Assembly: GCA_013811715.1 (NCBI GenBank) | Contig: JACCUS010000056.1 | Coordinates: 1-23,219 of the forward strand | Direction of reading: 5' to 3' | DNA from: Nocardioidaceae bacterium | Lineage (GTDB): Bacteria > Actinomycetota > Actinomycetes > Propionibacteriales > Nocardioidaceae | DNA length: 23,219 nucleotides | In this document: in pieces, positions 13,949 to 22,233 of the stretch | Layout: every line of letters begins with the position of its first letter | How positions within the stretch are numbered: position 1 is the first letter of the stretch | The notes under the pieces: generated by a model | What the model was told of the DNA's origin: nothing | Database searches by the model: none | Seen by the model: only the letters and a program-made list of their open reading frames with translations | Program-made: the position numbers and the translations under genes

Positions 13949-15229
13949 CTACGCGGACTTCTTCTTCTTGGCCGGCGCCTCACGTGGGACCAGGGTCGGA
14001 TTGACGTTGTCGCAGACGACTTCGCGGTTGACCACGACCTTGGCGACGTCCTCACGTGACGGCACGTCGTACATCACGTTGAGTAGGACCTCCTCCAAGA
14101 TCGCGCGCAACCCGCGTGCGCCGGTGCCGCGCAACATTGCCTGGTCGGCGATCGCATCGATGGCGTCGTCGCTGAACTCGAGGTCGACGTTATCGAGCTC
14201 GAACAGCTTCTGGTACTGCTTCGTAAGCGCGTTGCGCGGCTCGGTCAAGATGCGGATCAGGTCGGCCTCTTGCAGTTTGTCGACAGTCGCGATGACGGGT
14301 AGCCGCCCGACGAACTCCGGGATCAGCCCGAACTTCAGCAGATCCTCGGGGCGCACGTCGGCGTAGATCGTGTCGAGCTCGGAGTCGCTCTTGGTCGGCA
14401 GCTGCGCGGTGAAGCCCAGAGTCTTCTTGCCGGCTCGCTGCTCGATGATGTGCTCGAGCCCGGAGAACGCACCACCGACGATGAACAAGATGTTGGTGGT
14501 GTCGATCTGGATGAACTCCTGATGCGGATGCTTGCGGCCACCTTGCGGGGGCACCGAGGCGGTCGTGCCCTCGAGGATCTTCAGCAGCGCCTGCTGCACA
14601 CCTTCGCCCGACACGTCACGGGTGATCGACGGGTTCTCGGACTTGCGGGCGACCTTGTCGATCTCGTCGATGTAGATGATGCCGGTCTCGGCCTTCTTGA
14701 CGTCGTAGTCGGCAGCCTGGATCAGCTTCAACAAGATGTTCTCGACATCCTCGCCGACGTACCCCGCCTCGGTGAGCGCGGTGGCGTCGGCGATCGCGAA
14801 CGGCACGTTCAGCATCCGCGCCAGCGTCTGCGCCAGATAGGTCTTGCCGCAGCCGGTGGGACCGATCATCAAGATGTTGGACTTAGCCAGCTCGACCGGC
14901 TCGTCCTTGCTCTGGCGGACGGGCACCGCCACGCCCGCCTGCACCCTCTTGTAGTGGTTGTAGACGGCGACCGCGAGTGACTTCTTTGCGGCGTCCTGCC
15001 CGATCACGTAGCCGTTGAGGAACTCATAGATCTCACGCGGCTTGGGGAGCTCCTCGAGGCCGAGCTCACTGCCTTCGGACAGCTCCTCTTCGATGATCTC
15101 GTTGCACAGGTCGATGCACTCGTCGCAGATGTAGACGCCTGGGCCTGCGATGAGCTTCTTGACCTGTTTTTGGCTCTTCCCGCAAAAAGAGCACTTCAAC
15201 AGGTCTCCGCCATCTCCGATGCGTGCCAC
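13949..15229 (-). CDS. clpX: ClpX, ATP-dependent unfoldase of ClpP
   Basis: This 426-residue AAA+ protein recognises and unfolds substrates and feeds them into the ClpP barrel. The N-terminal zinc-binding domain has CSFC and CDEC (Cys13, 16, 35, 38). The nucleotide-binding Walker A motif is GPTGCGKT and Walker B is IIYIDEIDKVARK. The pore-loop YVGEDVE and ClpP-docking region (around IGF-like GKKTLGFTAQ) are visible, and the C-terminal small domain contains GTGARGLRAILEE. Translation starts at GTG 15229, with AAGGAG upstream at slightly long spacing. It follows clpP2 after a 104-base gap that contains a strong hairpin, and is probably the last gene of the clpP1-clpP2-clpX operon. Confidence 0.98.
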   Translation of the reverse strand: MARIGDGGDLLKCSFCGKSQKQVKKLIAGPGVYICDECIDLCNEIIEEELSEGSELGLEELPKPREIYEFLNGYVIGQDAAKKSLAVAVYNHYKRVQAGVAVPVRQSKDEPVELAKSNILMIGPTGCGKTYLAQTLARMLNVPFAIADATALTEAGYVGEDVENILLKLIQAADYDVKKAETGIIYIDEIDKVARKSENPSITRDVSGEGVQQALLKILEGTTASVPPQGGRKHPHQEFIQIDTTNILFIVGGAFSGLEHIIEQRAGKKTLGFTAQLPTKSDSELDTIYADVRPEDLLKFGLIPEFVGRLPVIATVDKLQEADLIRILTEPRNALTKQYQKLFELDNVDLEFSDDAIDAIADQAMLRGTGARGLRAILEEVLLNVMYDVPSREDVAKVVVNREVVCDNVNPTLVPREAPAKKKKSA

Positions 15230-15291
15230 CCGCGACGTCTCCTTTGCCTCTGGTCGGCGATGCCTCGCGCACCACGACCTGCCGTTCAGTC

Positions 15292-15317
15292 TTGACCGTA
15301 CCGGCAGGCACGGTCAA
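15292..15317. promoter_or_regulatory. Strong inverted repeat between clpP2 and clpX
   Basis: TTGACCGTACC (15292-15302) and GGCACGGTCAA (15307-15317) form an 11-base stem with one mismatch around a GGCA loop; the outer 8 bases are perfect. No T-run follows in either direction, so an intrinsic terminator is unlikely. A partial attenuator, RNA-processing site or repressor operator in front of clpX would fit. Confidence 0.6.
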
Positions 15318-15333
15318 CCGTCGGGATTGCTGC

Positions 15334-16038
15334 CTACCCGTTCACCGGTGTCGCCTTCTGCGACTCCAGGATCTGGTCGATCAGACCGTACTCGATGGCC
15401 TGCTCGGCCGTGAGGATCTTGTCGCGCTCGATGTCGCGGCTGACCTCCTCGACGGACTTGCCGGTGTTCTCGGAGATCATCGTCTCGAGCAGCGAGCGCA
15501 TCCGCAGGATCTCGTTGGCCTGGATCTCGATGTCGCTGGCCTGGCCGTAACTGCCCTCGGTGTAGGGCTGGTGGATCAGGATGCGGCTGTTGGGCAGCGC
15601 GAGCCGCTTGCCCTTGGTGCCGGCAGCCAGCAACACCGCGGCCGCCGAGGCCGCCTGACCAAGGCAGACCGTCTGGACGTCCGGCTTGAGGTAGCGCAGC
15701 GTGTCGTAGATCGCCGTCAGCGCGGTGAACGAGCCGCCCGGTGAGTTGATGTAGATGTTGATGTCGCGGTCGGCGTCCATCGACTGCAGGCAGAGCAGCT
15801 GTGCCATCACAGCGTTGGCGATGTCGTCGCTGATCGGGGTGCCGAGGAAGATGATGCGGTCCTCGAACAGCTTGGCGAACGGGTCGATGCGCCGGACGCC
15901 GTACGACGTCCGCTCCTCCCACTGCGGGATGTAGTACTCGGCGCGGGGTGCTGTCTGCTGGTGGAGGGGTGTGTTGTCAATCAACGGGTTCATGGCGGGG
16001 CCTCCGAGGGCAGCGGCGATGTGTGGTTGGGTGCTCAT
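15334..16038 (-). CDS. clpP2: ClpP2, ATP-dependent protease subunit
   Basis: This 234-residue serine protease subunit forms the Clp proteolytic chamber with ClpP1, as known for actinobacterial ClpP1P2. The catalytic serine is in GQAASAAAV (Ser131), the histidine in ILIHQP (His156), and the Asp in the RDIERDKILTA segment. The handle and oxyanion motif INSPGGS is present. The start ATG 16038 overlaps the clpP1 stop (ATGA). An ATG 15 codons later is an alternative and would remove a poorly conserved leader. It resembles M. tuberculosis ClpP2 (LFEDRIIFLG, TVCLGQAASAAAVLLAAG) more than ClpP1. Confidence 0.96.
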   Translation of the reverse strand: MSTQPHIAAALGGPAMNPLIDNTPLHQQTAPRAEYYIPQWEERTSYGVRRIDPFAKLFEDRIIFLGTPISDDIANAVMAQLLCLQSMDADRDINIYINSPGGSFTALTAIYDTLRYLKPDVQTVCLGQAASAAAVLLAAGTKGKRLALPNSRILIHQPYTEGSYGQASDIEIQANEILRMRSLLETMISENTGKSVEEVSRDIERDKILTAEQAIEYGLIDQILESQKATPVNG

Positions 16039-16676
16039 TCGAACCGCCCCTTGGGACCGGCCCTCTTCCCGGCGCTGACCTCGGCGGCACGGGTGACGAC
16101 GTCATCGATGAAGCCGTAGCCCTTGGCCTGCTCGGCGGTGAACCAGCGGTCGCGGTCGGCGTCGATCTCGACCTGCTCGAGGGCCTGGCCGGTGTGCTGG
16201 CTGATCAGCTCGAACATGGTCTTCTTGATGTAGAGGGACTGCTCTGCCTGGATCTTGATGTCTGAGGCAGAGCCGCCGAGGCCGCCCGTGGGCTGGTGCA
16301 TCATGATGCGGGCATGGGGCAGGGCATAGCGCTTGCCCTGAGCGCCGGCGCAGAGCAGGAACTGCCCCATCGACGCTGCGAGGCCGACACCGAAGGTGGC
16401 GACGTCGTTGGAGATGTACTGCATGGTGTCGTAGATCGCCATCCCGGCGTCTACGGAGCCACCGGGTGAGTTGATGTAGAGGAAGATGTCGCGGTCGGGG
16501 TCTTCGGCGTTGAGGAGCAGCATCTGCGCCGTGATCGCGTTCGCGTTCTGGTCCTTGACCTCAGAGCCGAGGAAGACGATGCGCTCCTTGAGCAGCCGCT
16601 GGTAGATGTGGTCGTCGAGACCGGCGCCGTTGAGGCCGCCGTTCATCTCGATGGTGGTGGAGTCGTTGAGAGTCAC
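16035..16676 (-). CDS. clpP1: ClpP1, ATP-dependent protease subunit
   Basis: This 213-residue serine protease subunit is the partner of ClpP2. The catalytic serine is in GLAASMGQF (Ser102), the histidine in IMMHQPTGG (His127), and the Asp in IDADRDRWFTA. The frame is open far upstream but homology begins near the chosen start. GTG 16676 is preferred because TAGTGT lies exactly seven bases upstream, fitting a leaderless transcript. ATG 16646, ten codons later, is the alternative. It is first in the clpP1-clpP2(-clpX) operon and overlaps clpP2 by four bases. A palindrome resembling the ClgR activator site lies 51-68 bases upstream, which fits stress induction of clp genes in actinobacteria. Confidence 0.95.
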   Translation of the reverse strand: MTLNDSTTIEMNGGLNGAGLDDHIYQRLLKERIVFLGSEVKDQNANAITAQMLLLNAEDPDRDIFLYINSPGGSVDAGMAIYDTMQYISNDVATFGVGLAASMGQFLLCAGAQGKRYALPHARIMMHQPTGGLGGSASDIKIQAEQSLYIKKTMFELISQHTGQALEQVEIDADRDRWFTAEQAKGYGFIDDVVTRAAEVSAGKRAGPKGRFE

Positions 16677-16683
16677 GTGATTG

Positions 16684-16689
16684 ACACTA
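16684..16689 (-). promoter_or_regulatory. Candidate leaderless -10 box of clpP1
   Basis: TAGTGT (minus strand) fits TANNNT and ends seven bases before GTG 16676; no ribosome site is present. A -35 box is not convincing, which would suit an activator-dependent promoter. Confidence 0.5.
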
Positions 16690-16726
16690 GCGCCAGGCGG
16701 GGACAAAGCCACGAGACTTCGGGCTC

Positions 16727-16744
16727 TGTTCGCCCACAGCGCAG
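16727..16744. promoter_or_regulatory. Possible ClgR-binding site between clpP1 and the NUDIX gene
   Basis: The sequence TGTTCGCCCACAGCGCAG matches the published Corynebacterium ClgR consensus (CGCYNANRGCG core with flanking W/S bases), as I recall it, at all but one position. It is centred about 60 bases upstream of the clpP1 start, a normal activator position. No clgR gene is in the window. Confidence 0.45.
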
Positions 16745-16756
16745 CGACCCGGCGAG

Positions 16757-16762
16757 TAGGGT
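16757..16762 (+). promoter_or_regulatory. Candidate leaderless -10 box of the NUDIX gene
   Basis: TAGGGT fits TANNNT and ends exactly seven bases before GTG 16770. The overlapping GTAGGG could also act as a weak ribosome site, so leadered translation is not excluded. Confidence 0.45.
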
Positions 16763-16769
16763 GCGGCCT

Positions 16770-17312
16770 GTGTCTGAGCCCCCCAAGCCGCTTCGCGTCC
16801 GCCCGGCCGCACGCGGAGTCGTCACCGACCGCGATCGGCGGGTGTTGCTCGTGCACTTCGAGTTTCCGTGGGACGAGAACCTGCCGGGCGGCCTGTGGGC
16901 ATGCCCGGGTGGAGGACTCGATCCCGGCGAGTCGGAGGCCGAGGGGCTCAAGCGCGAGCTGGAGGAGGAGCTCGGCCTGGTCGTCAGCGACGTCGGCTCG
17001 CCCGTGTGGCACAAGGAGCACATCTTCCGCTTCGGCGACTGGGACGGTCAGCGCGACACGTACTTCTGGCTCGAGGTGGACGCCTTCGACCCTCGGCCGC
17101 AGTTCAGCGAGGCAGAGTTGCGCGCCGAGAACGTCGACGGAATGCGCTGGTGGACGTACGACGAGGTGCAGGCCGCCCAACGGTTGTACGACGCCGACGA
17201 GGTGGGCGATCCGGCGTACGTCGTGTTCTCACCACGACGCCTCGGGCACCTGCTCTACGACCTGCTCGAGCAAGGTCACCCCGCCGAGCCGCAACAGATC
17301 GACCCGTTGTAA
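16770..17312 (+). CDS. NUDIX hydrolase
   Basis: This 180-residue protein contains a complete Nudix box (G-x5-E-x7-REU-xEE-x-GU): Gly48 and Glu54 in GGGLDPGES, Arg62-Glu63, Glu66-Glu67 and Gly69 in KRELEEELGL. Such enzymes hydrolyse nucleoside-diphosphate derivatives (damaged NTPs, ADP-ribose, NADH, CoA and others). The sequence after the box (VWHKEHIFRFGDWDGQRDTYFWLEVD) does not identify the substrate for me. GTG 16770 is chosen as start from the seven-base spacing to TAGGGT; GTG 16761 is in frame too. It is a single gene, divergent from clpP1 with a shared upstream region, and convergent with pepC. Confidence 0.92.
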   Translation: MSEPPKPLRVRPAARGVVTDRDRRVLLVHFEFPWDENLPGGLWACPGGGLDPGESEAEGLKRELEEELGLVVSDVGSPVWHKEHIFRFGDWDGQRDTYFWLEVDAFDPRPQFSEAELRAENVDGMRWWTYDEVQAAQRLYDADEVGDPAYVVFSPRRLGHLLYDLLEQGHPAEPQQIDPL

Positions 17313-17327
17313 TCGGTCGGCGTAATC

Positions 17328-17346
17328 AGCGCGTCACCCGGGCGCT
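17328..17346. terminator. Weak inverted repeat between convergent NUDIX and pepC genes
   Basis: AGCGC and GCGCT form a 5-base stem around a 9-base loop in the 64-base gap between the two stop codons. It lacks a T-run, so termination is a guess from position only. Confidence 0.25.
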
Positions 17347-17376
17347 AGGTCCCTGGGAGGGAGCGGGGAACGCCCG

Positions 17377-18723
17377 TCAGCCGGCGAGGGCGCCCATCGG
17401 GTCCCAGGCGGGGAGCACGATCGGCTCGGCGTCCAGCGCCAGGCGCAGCTCGGCCGACAGCAGGTCCTTGCGCACCGCGATCTCGAAGACGTGCTCCCCA
17501 AACCAGCTGTCGTTCATGGTCCACAGCCCCTTGTCGCCGCGCTCCTCGCCCCAACTGTTCTCGACCCGCCACTTGCGAGGCGCGCCGTCGACCACGTCGA
17601 CACCGATGAACAGCATCGCGTGGGTCATCAGGGTGTCGTGATGCACCAGCCGGTCGGCCTTCGCCATCGACAGCTCGGTGGCGTAGACCCCGTCGTAGTC
17701 GTACAGCGCCGCGTCCCACATGCCGAGCTCGGAGTTGCTCATCTTCGCGGTGTCGCAGCCGAACCACACCGGCTCGCCGTCGACGATGGTGCGCATCGCC
17801 AGCTCGCGCAGCCGGTCGATCTCGACGTTGAGATAGGTGACCTGCGGAGCGCCCACTACGTTGCCGAGGTGCTCGACGGTGTAGGTGCGCCCCGGTTCGC
17901 TGGTCTCGCGCGGGTCGTGGACAAGGCAGACGTAGTCGTCCAGCGGCACCGTGACGTAGCGCGCGGCGAACTCCTGCGGGGTCAACGTGCCGTCACGATG
18001 GAACTTCTTGTCCTCGTCGGCCCACTGCCACAGGAACTGCTGCGGCGGCGTTCCGAGGTGGATGGCCAGCAACCGGTAGGCCGTCTGCAGGTGCGCTGCC
18101 TTCTCCTCGCGGAGTCGTACGTCGCCCGCGCCGGACGTTGCCGAGGCACGAAGGTCACGCGCCGCCTTGCGGAGCAGCTGGGCGAGCGCGTTGTTCATCG
18201 CGCGGGTGTTGGCCGAGGAGTGCGTCTCCGGCATCGCCGACTTCGGGGCTAGGCCGTGCTTGCGCACGAGCGCGACGAACATGTTCCACTGGCCGCCGTC
18301 CTCGGTCGGGTTGGCCAGCAGGTGGGCGACAGTCCGGTCGTCGGCATCGCAGTCGGCGGTGGTGATGATCGCCTCGAGGAAGTGGTTGGACTTCTCCATC
18401 TTGTCCCAGAACAGGATGTGGTTCTGGGAGAACTCGAACTCCTTCACGCCGAGCTTCTCGGCGGCACCCGTGCGCAGCAGGTTGAGCCCGGCGAACAACC
18501 AGCACCGCCCACTCTTTTCCTGGTTGGTGACCTTCCGGTCGGTGAGCAGGTGTGAAACGGTGTGGTCGATCGACGTGACAACACTGCGATCGAGTGCGAC
18601 GTCGTCGATGGCGGTCTTGGCCACCGCATTCTGCATCAACCGGTTGCTCGGTTGAGTGGAGAACTCCTTGGCGAACCGCTCGAGGTCACTGCTGTTCAGC
18701 TCTGTCGCCGGGTGATCGGTCAT
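17377..18723 (-). CDS. pepC: Aminopeptidase C / bleomycin hydrolase (family C1B)
   Basis: This 448-residue papain-like cysteine aminopeptidase of the PepC/bleomycin hydrolase family normally forms a hexamer that trims peptides in the cytoplasm. The active site is complete: Gln68 and Cys74 in NQEKSGRCWLFAGLN, His368 in THAMLFIG, and Asn389 in VENSWG. Length and order match the family (about 440-450). ATG 18723 is preceded by AAGGGAG at good spacing; the open frame upstream is not conserved-looking. The C-terminus extends slightly (AWDPMGALAG); in homologues the last residues sit in the active-site cleft. The gene is single, divergent from a secreted metallopeptidase. A link to the nearby Clp system, degrading its peptide products, is an inference. 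Confidence 0.95.
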   Translation of the reverse strand: MTDHPATELNSSDLERFAKEFSTQPSNRLMQNAVAKTAIDDVALDRSVVTSIDHTVSHLLTDRKVTNQEKSGRCWLFAGLNLLRTGAAEKLGVKEFEFSQNHILFWDKMEKSNHFLEAIITTADCDADDRTVAHLLANPTEDGGQWNMFVALVRKHGLAPKSAMPETHSSANTRAMNNALAQLLRKAARDLRASATSGAGDVRLREEKAAHLQTAYRLLAIHLGTPPQQFLWQWADEDKKFHRDGTLTPQEFAARYVTVPLDDYVCLVHDPRETSEPGRTYTVEHLGNVVGAPQVTYLNVEIDRLRELAMRTIVDGEPVWFGCDTAKMSNSELGMWDAALYDYDGVYATELSMAKADRLVHHDTLMTHAMLFIGVDVVDGAPRKWRVENSWGEERGDKGLWTMNDSWFGEHVFEIAVRKDLLSAELRLALDAEPIVLPAWDPMGALAG

Positions 18724-18752
18724 GCGGCTCCCTTGGTTGTCTTTGTGAGGAC

Positions 18753-18758
18753 ACGCTA
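18753..18758 (-). promoter_or_regulatory. Candidate -10 box of pepC
   Basis: TAGCGT on the minus strand lies 29 bases before the ATG, leaving a short leader that contains the AAGGGAG ribosome site. TGGTCA about 18 bases further upstream is a weak -35 candidate. Confidence 0.35.
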
Positions 18759-18884
18759 GCCGAGTGCTCCGACAGCTGACCAGCCGCGGAACACCGACGC
18801 CGCCACGAAACCCTTCTAGCCGTGACCGGAGGGATGCTACTGTCCGGAGATCCCCCACCAAGCCGTCCAGCCTCAAGGAGCCCC

Positions 18885-19928
18885 ATGCACCGTCGTCCGC
18901 ACATTGTCTTGGCCGCCATCACCACGTCGGCGTGCGCCTTGACGCTCGCCGTGCCGGTCGCCCAGGCAGACAAGCCCGCGCCCGGCAACGACACGGCGCG
19001 GGCCTGGGTGTTCCTGCCCAACCCGGTGCAGACCACCGGCGACCAGACACTCACCGACCAGAAGGATTCGGCCTCAGCGGTGCCCCGGGGTGCGTACTAC
19101 CCGGTCACCCTGACCAGACTCGACGGGTCCGGCTATCTCGCAGGCGACTGGGCGAACATTCGCGGTACGACCGGAGACCGGGCGTACGAGACCGACGGCA
19201 CCTACTTCTACCGGCGCGACGACAAGCGCTTCGAGCAGGTGATGGGCTATTTCTGGATCACCGAGGCGCAGCGCTACCTGCAGCATCTCGGCTTCGGCAG
19301 CGAGCTGAGGCCCGTCAACGACGAGAGTCAGGACCTGCGGATCAACCAGTACGGCATCGACAACTCCTACTCCTGGGACAAGCACGACGTCATCCGCCTG
19401 GGCAAGGGCGGCGTCGACGACGCCGAGGACGGCGAGGTGATCGTGCACGAGTACGGCCACGCGGTCCACGACGCCCAGGGCTTCGAGACCAGCACCGTCG
19501 AGTCCGGCGCGATCGGCGAGGCCTTCGGCGACTACCTGGCGGTGACGGTCGGCGACTGGGTGATGGCCAAACACGGCGTGCCGAGCCGGGCGCCGCTCGG
19601 CTGCGTCGCCGACTGGGACGCCGTCTCGTACACCCGCACCGAGCCGCACTGCCTGCGCCGCATCGACACCGACAGGCACTACCCGGAGGACGTCGTCGGC
19701 CAGGTGCACGCGGACGGCATGATCTGGTCGCGCGCCCTCTTCGACATCCGCGAGGGACTGGGGGCTTACGACGCCGACCGCGTCATCATCAACGCGCAGT
19801 TCTCGTTCCCGGCAGGCGCCTCCTTCCCTGATGCCGCTGAGGTCACCGTTGCGACAGCGGAGGAGATGTACGGCGGGGTCGAGGCCGCCGTCGTACGGCA
19901 GGCTTTCGAGGATCGCGGCATCCTCTGA
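18885..19928 (+). CDS. Secreted thermolysin-like (M4/M36 type) zinc metallopeptidase
   Basis: This 347-residue exported protease starts at ATG 18885 after AAGGAG. It has a signal peptide of about 28 residues ending VAQA before DKPAPG. The zinc site is HEYGHAVHD (His188, Glu189, His192), with the third ligand Glu212 in GAIGEAFGDYLAV, which places it in the gluzincin group with thermolysin and fungalysin (M36) relatives. A later HADGMIWSRALFDIREGLG segment carries the His that stabilises the transition state. It is shorter than classical M4 or M36 enzymes and lacks an obvious FTP or PepSY propeptide, so activation may differ. It probably digests proteins outside the cell. It is a single gene, convergent with tig. 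Confidence 0.9.
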   Translation: MHRRPHIVLAAITTSACALTLAVPVAQADKPAPGNDTARAWVFLPNPVQTTGDQTLTDQKDSASAVPRGAYYPVTLTRLDGSGYLAGDWANIRGTTGDRAYETDGTYFYRRDDKRFEQVMGYFWITEAQRYLQHLGFGSELRPVNDESQDLRINQYGIDNSYSWDKHDVIRLGKGGVDDAEDGEVIVHEYGHAVHDAQGFETSTVESGAIGEAFGDYLAVTVGDWVMAKHGVPSRAPLGCVADWDAVSYTRTEPHCLRRIDTDRHYPEDVVGQVHADGMIWSRALFDIREGLGAYDADRVIINAQFSFPAGASFPDAAEVTVATAEEMYGGVEAAVVRQAFEDRGIL

Positions 19929-19960
19929 GGCCGAGCAAGCGCTGCGCCGAAACAAGCCTC

Positions 19961-19975
19961 CGGCGTTGCGCGCCG
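19961..19975. terminator. Short inverted repeat between metallopeptidase gene and tig
   Basis: CGGCG and CGCCG are perfect 5-base arms around TTGCG, in the 56-base gap between two convergent stop codons. There is no T-run; a role in termination is only suggested by location. Confidence 0.25.
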
Positions 19976-19984
19976 CAGTACGCG

Positions 19985-21436
19985 TCAGGCCTTGTCGGCG
20001 TTGTCGTCGAAGGTGGTGTACTCAGGTGTCGTCACGACGTCAGCGGCCGTGTCGGCCCGCTGCTCATCGGGGGCGTCGGGCTCGGCGGCCTGCAGCTCGG
20101 CCGGATCGGCATAGGTGCCGTCGGGCTGTAGCGTCTTGAGCTCGACGACGCTGCCGGACTTGTCCTTGACGACGGCGTTCTCGACGATGTGCGCGAGCGC
20201 CTTGCCGCGGCGTACCTCGGCGACCAGCTCGGGGACTTGGTTGTGCTGCATCGCGTGCTGGATGTACTCCTCGGGGCTGGTCCCCGCCTGCTGCGCGCGG
20301 CGCAACAGGTGCTGGGTGAGCTCGCTCTCGTCCACTCCGAGCGCCTCGGCGTTCGCGATCTCGTCGAGCAAGAACTGTGAGGCCATCGCGTCTCGAACCC
20401 GCTTCTCGAGCTCGGCGGCGAACTCCTCCTCGGACTGGCCCTCGGACTCGAGGTAGTCGGCCTCGGTCAGGCCGGCGTACGACAGCTGCTCGACGATCGA
20501 GTCGCGACGCGACTTCAACTCCTCGGCGACGACCGCCTCGGGCAGCGGGATCTCCACCATGGCGAGCACCTGCTCGAGTACGACGTCGCGGGCCGAGCTC
20601 GCCTGCTCGATGCGGGCGCTGCGCGTTGCCCGGTCGCGCAGGTCGGCCCTCAACTCGTCCATGCTGTCGAACTCCGAAGCGGTCTGCGCGAACTCGTCGT
20701 CGAGCTGGGGTAGTTCCTGCTCCTTGACCGCGGTGACCTTGACGGTGACGTCGACCACCTGGTCCCTGAACTCGCCGCCAACCAGGGTCGAGGGGAAAGT
20801 CTTCTCGTCGTCGGCCGCCATGCCGGCGAGCGCTTCATCGAGTCCCTCGAGCATTGTGCCGCGCCCGACCTGGTAGCTCATGCCGGTGGCCTGGGCCTCC
20901 TCGATCGGCTCGCCGTCGTTGGCCGCCGAGAGGTCGATCGTGACGAAGTCGCCGTCCGCGGCGGGGCGCTCGACCGGGGTCAACGTGCCGAAGCGCTCCC
21001 GCAGCGACTCGATCTGCTCCTCGACCTCGTCGTCGCCGACTGATATGTCGTCGACCTCGGCCTCGAGGCCGTCGTACACGGGAAGTGTGATCTCGGGCTT
21101 GACGTCGAGCTCAGCGCTGAAGTTGAGCGGCACGCCGTCCTCGACCTCGTCGAGGTCGAGCTCGGGCTGGCCGAGCGGCGTGAGGTTGTTGTCCTGGAGG
21201 CCCTGGAGGTAGAGCGCCGGCAACGCATCGTTGACCGCCTCGAGGAGCACCGCCTCTCGACCCACCCGCTGGTCGATGACCATCGCCGGGACCTTGCCCT
21301 TGCGGAAGCCGGGGATGGTGACCTGCTGGCCGATCTTCTTGTACGCCGCGTCGAGGCTCGGCTTGAGCTCCTCGAAGGGCACCTCGACGGTCAGCTTGAC
21401 CCTGGTCGGGTTCAACGTCTCGACGGCGCTCTTCAC
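19985..21436 (-). CDS. tig: Trigger factor, ribosome-associated chaperone
   Basis: This 483-residue chaperone folds nascent chains at the ribosome exit tunnel. The N-terminal ribosome-binding domain carries the signature loop GFRKGKVPAMVI (about residues 43-54). A FKBP-like prolyl isomerase domain spans roughly 155-245 (DGDFVTIDLSAANDGEPIEE, MLEGLDEALAGM). The helical C-terminal domain forms the cradle, and an acidic Ala/Asp/Glu-rich tail ends the protein, as is usual in actinobacteria. GTG 21436 has AGGAGA seven bases upstream. In many bacteria tig lies directly before clpP; here three genes (metallopeptidase, pepC, nudix) separate them. Confidence 0.97.
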   Translation of the reverse strand: MKSAVETLNPTRVKLTVEVPFEELKPSLDAAYKKIGQQVTIPGFRKGKVPAMVIDQRVGREAVLLEAVNDALPALYLQGLQDNNLTPLGQPELDLDEVEDGVPLNFSAELDVKPEITLPVYDGLEAEVDDISVGDDEVEEQIESLRERFGTLTPVERPAADGDFVTIDLSAANDGEPIEEAQATGMSYQVGRGTMLEGLDEALAGMAADDEKTFPSTLVGGEFRDQVVDVTVKVTAVKEQELPQLDDEFAQTASEFDSMDELRADLRDRATRSARIEQASSARDVVLEQVLAMVEIPLPEAVVAEELKSRRDSIVEQLSYAGLTEADYLESEGQSEEEFAAELEKRVRDAMASQFLLDEIANAEALGVDESELTQHLLRRAQQAGTSPEEYIQHAMQHNQVPELVAEVRRGKALAHIVENAVVKDKSGSVVELKTLQPDGTYADPAELQAAEPDAPDEQRADTAADVVTTPEYTTFDDNADKA

Positions 21437-21548
21437 GGGTGGATCTCCTCAAGGAACGTTGGGCGGGCTGCCGGGGCTGGAGGCAACTGCTTCAGCCTAT
21501 CGGGGGCCGCGCGGCTGGGCGAAATCCGATCGATCCGACAGGGAAGGG

Positions 21549-21621
21549 TCGGGGCGACAGGACTCGAACCTGCGATCTCCTGCTCCCAAAGCAGGCGCGC
21601 TAGCCACTACGCTACGCCCCG
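21549..21621 (-). tRNA. tRNA-Pro (anticodon UGG)
   Basis: The minus strand folds as a cloverleaf. The acceptor pair CGGGGCG/CGCCCCG is followed by discriminator A. The anticodon stem CCTGC/GCAGG encloses the loop TTTGGGA with anticodon TGG, and the T arm is GCAGG-TTCGAGT-CCTGT. CCA is not encoded. It is located between tig and a GNAT gene. Confidence 0.96.
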
Positions 21622-21702
21622 GGTGGCGACCTGGCGGCAATGCGCCCACGCACCGCCGACGAGTCTAGACGAGATCGTCAGCCCCCTCGCCTCGGCACCT
21701 TC

Positions 21703-22233
21703 CTACAGATGTCGCCGCAGACGTAGCTCGGGGAGAGCCGCGTCGCCCGCCAGCCAGCTGCTGGTCGCTCCGTCCGGACGCCAGCCGCGGGCGGCGTACC
21801 ACCGCTGGCCGGCGTGGTTGTCGCGCAGCACCCATAGCCCGGCGTCGGCGTACTCCTGGTCGTGCAGGAGGGCCACGGCTGCGCACAGGACAGCGCTTCC
21901 GACACCGCGGCCTTGCCGGTCCGGGTGCGTGTAGATCGCGTAGAGCTCACCCCAGCCTGAGGTATCCTCCTCGGCTGCGTCACCCTGCGGCCGGTAGGGG
22001 CCGCAGATGCCGTAGGCGGCGAGCTCTCCGTCTACGTCGGCGACCAAGAAGTTCCGACTCGGTGAGGCGTCGATGAGGTTGTGCTGCCAACGCTCGCGGT
22101 ACCTCGTCAGGTCCATCGCGTCCAGATAGCTGGCTGGGACTATGCCGGCGTACGCCGACCGCCAGGCATCGATGTTGATCCGCGCGAGCCGGTCGGCATC
22201 GGCCGGCACGGGAGTCCGGATGGTCACGCTCAC
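21703..22233 (-). CDS. GNAT-family N-acetyltransferase
   Basis: This 176-residue acetyltransferase has the GNAT fold. The N-terminal IRTPVPADADRLARINIDAW is typical, and the acetyl-CoA pyrophosphate loop is RQGRGVGSAV (motif A, Q/R-x-x-G-x-G), followed by GLWVLRDNHAGQRWYAARGW (motif B). The substrate (a small amine or a protein N-terminus) cannot be told. GTG 22233 and GTG 22227 are both possible starts; AGGG upstream fits either poorly or loosely. It lies alone between two tRNA genes. Confidence 0.9.
   Translation of the reverse strand: MSVTIRTPVPADADRLARINIDAWRSAYAGIVPASYLDAMDLTRYRERWQHNLIDASPSRNFLVADVDGELAAYGICGPYRPQGDAAEEDTSGWGELYAIYTHPDRQGRGVGSAVLCAAVALLHDQEYADAGLWVLRDNHAGQRWYAARGWRPDGATSSWLAGDAALPELRLRRHL

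Noticed and set aside
21716..21726. Another copy of the CCGCAGACG repeat end inside the GNAT gene
   Set aside because: Only one half-site; no partner 37 bases away, and it is explained by the coding sequence.
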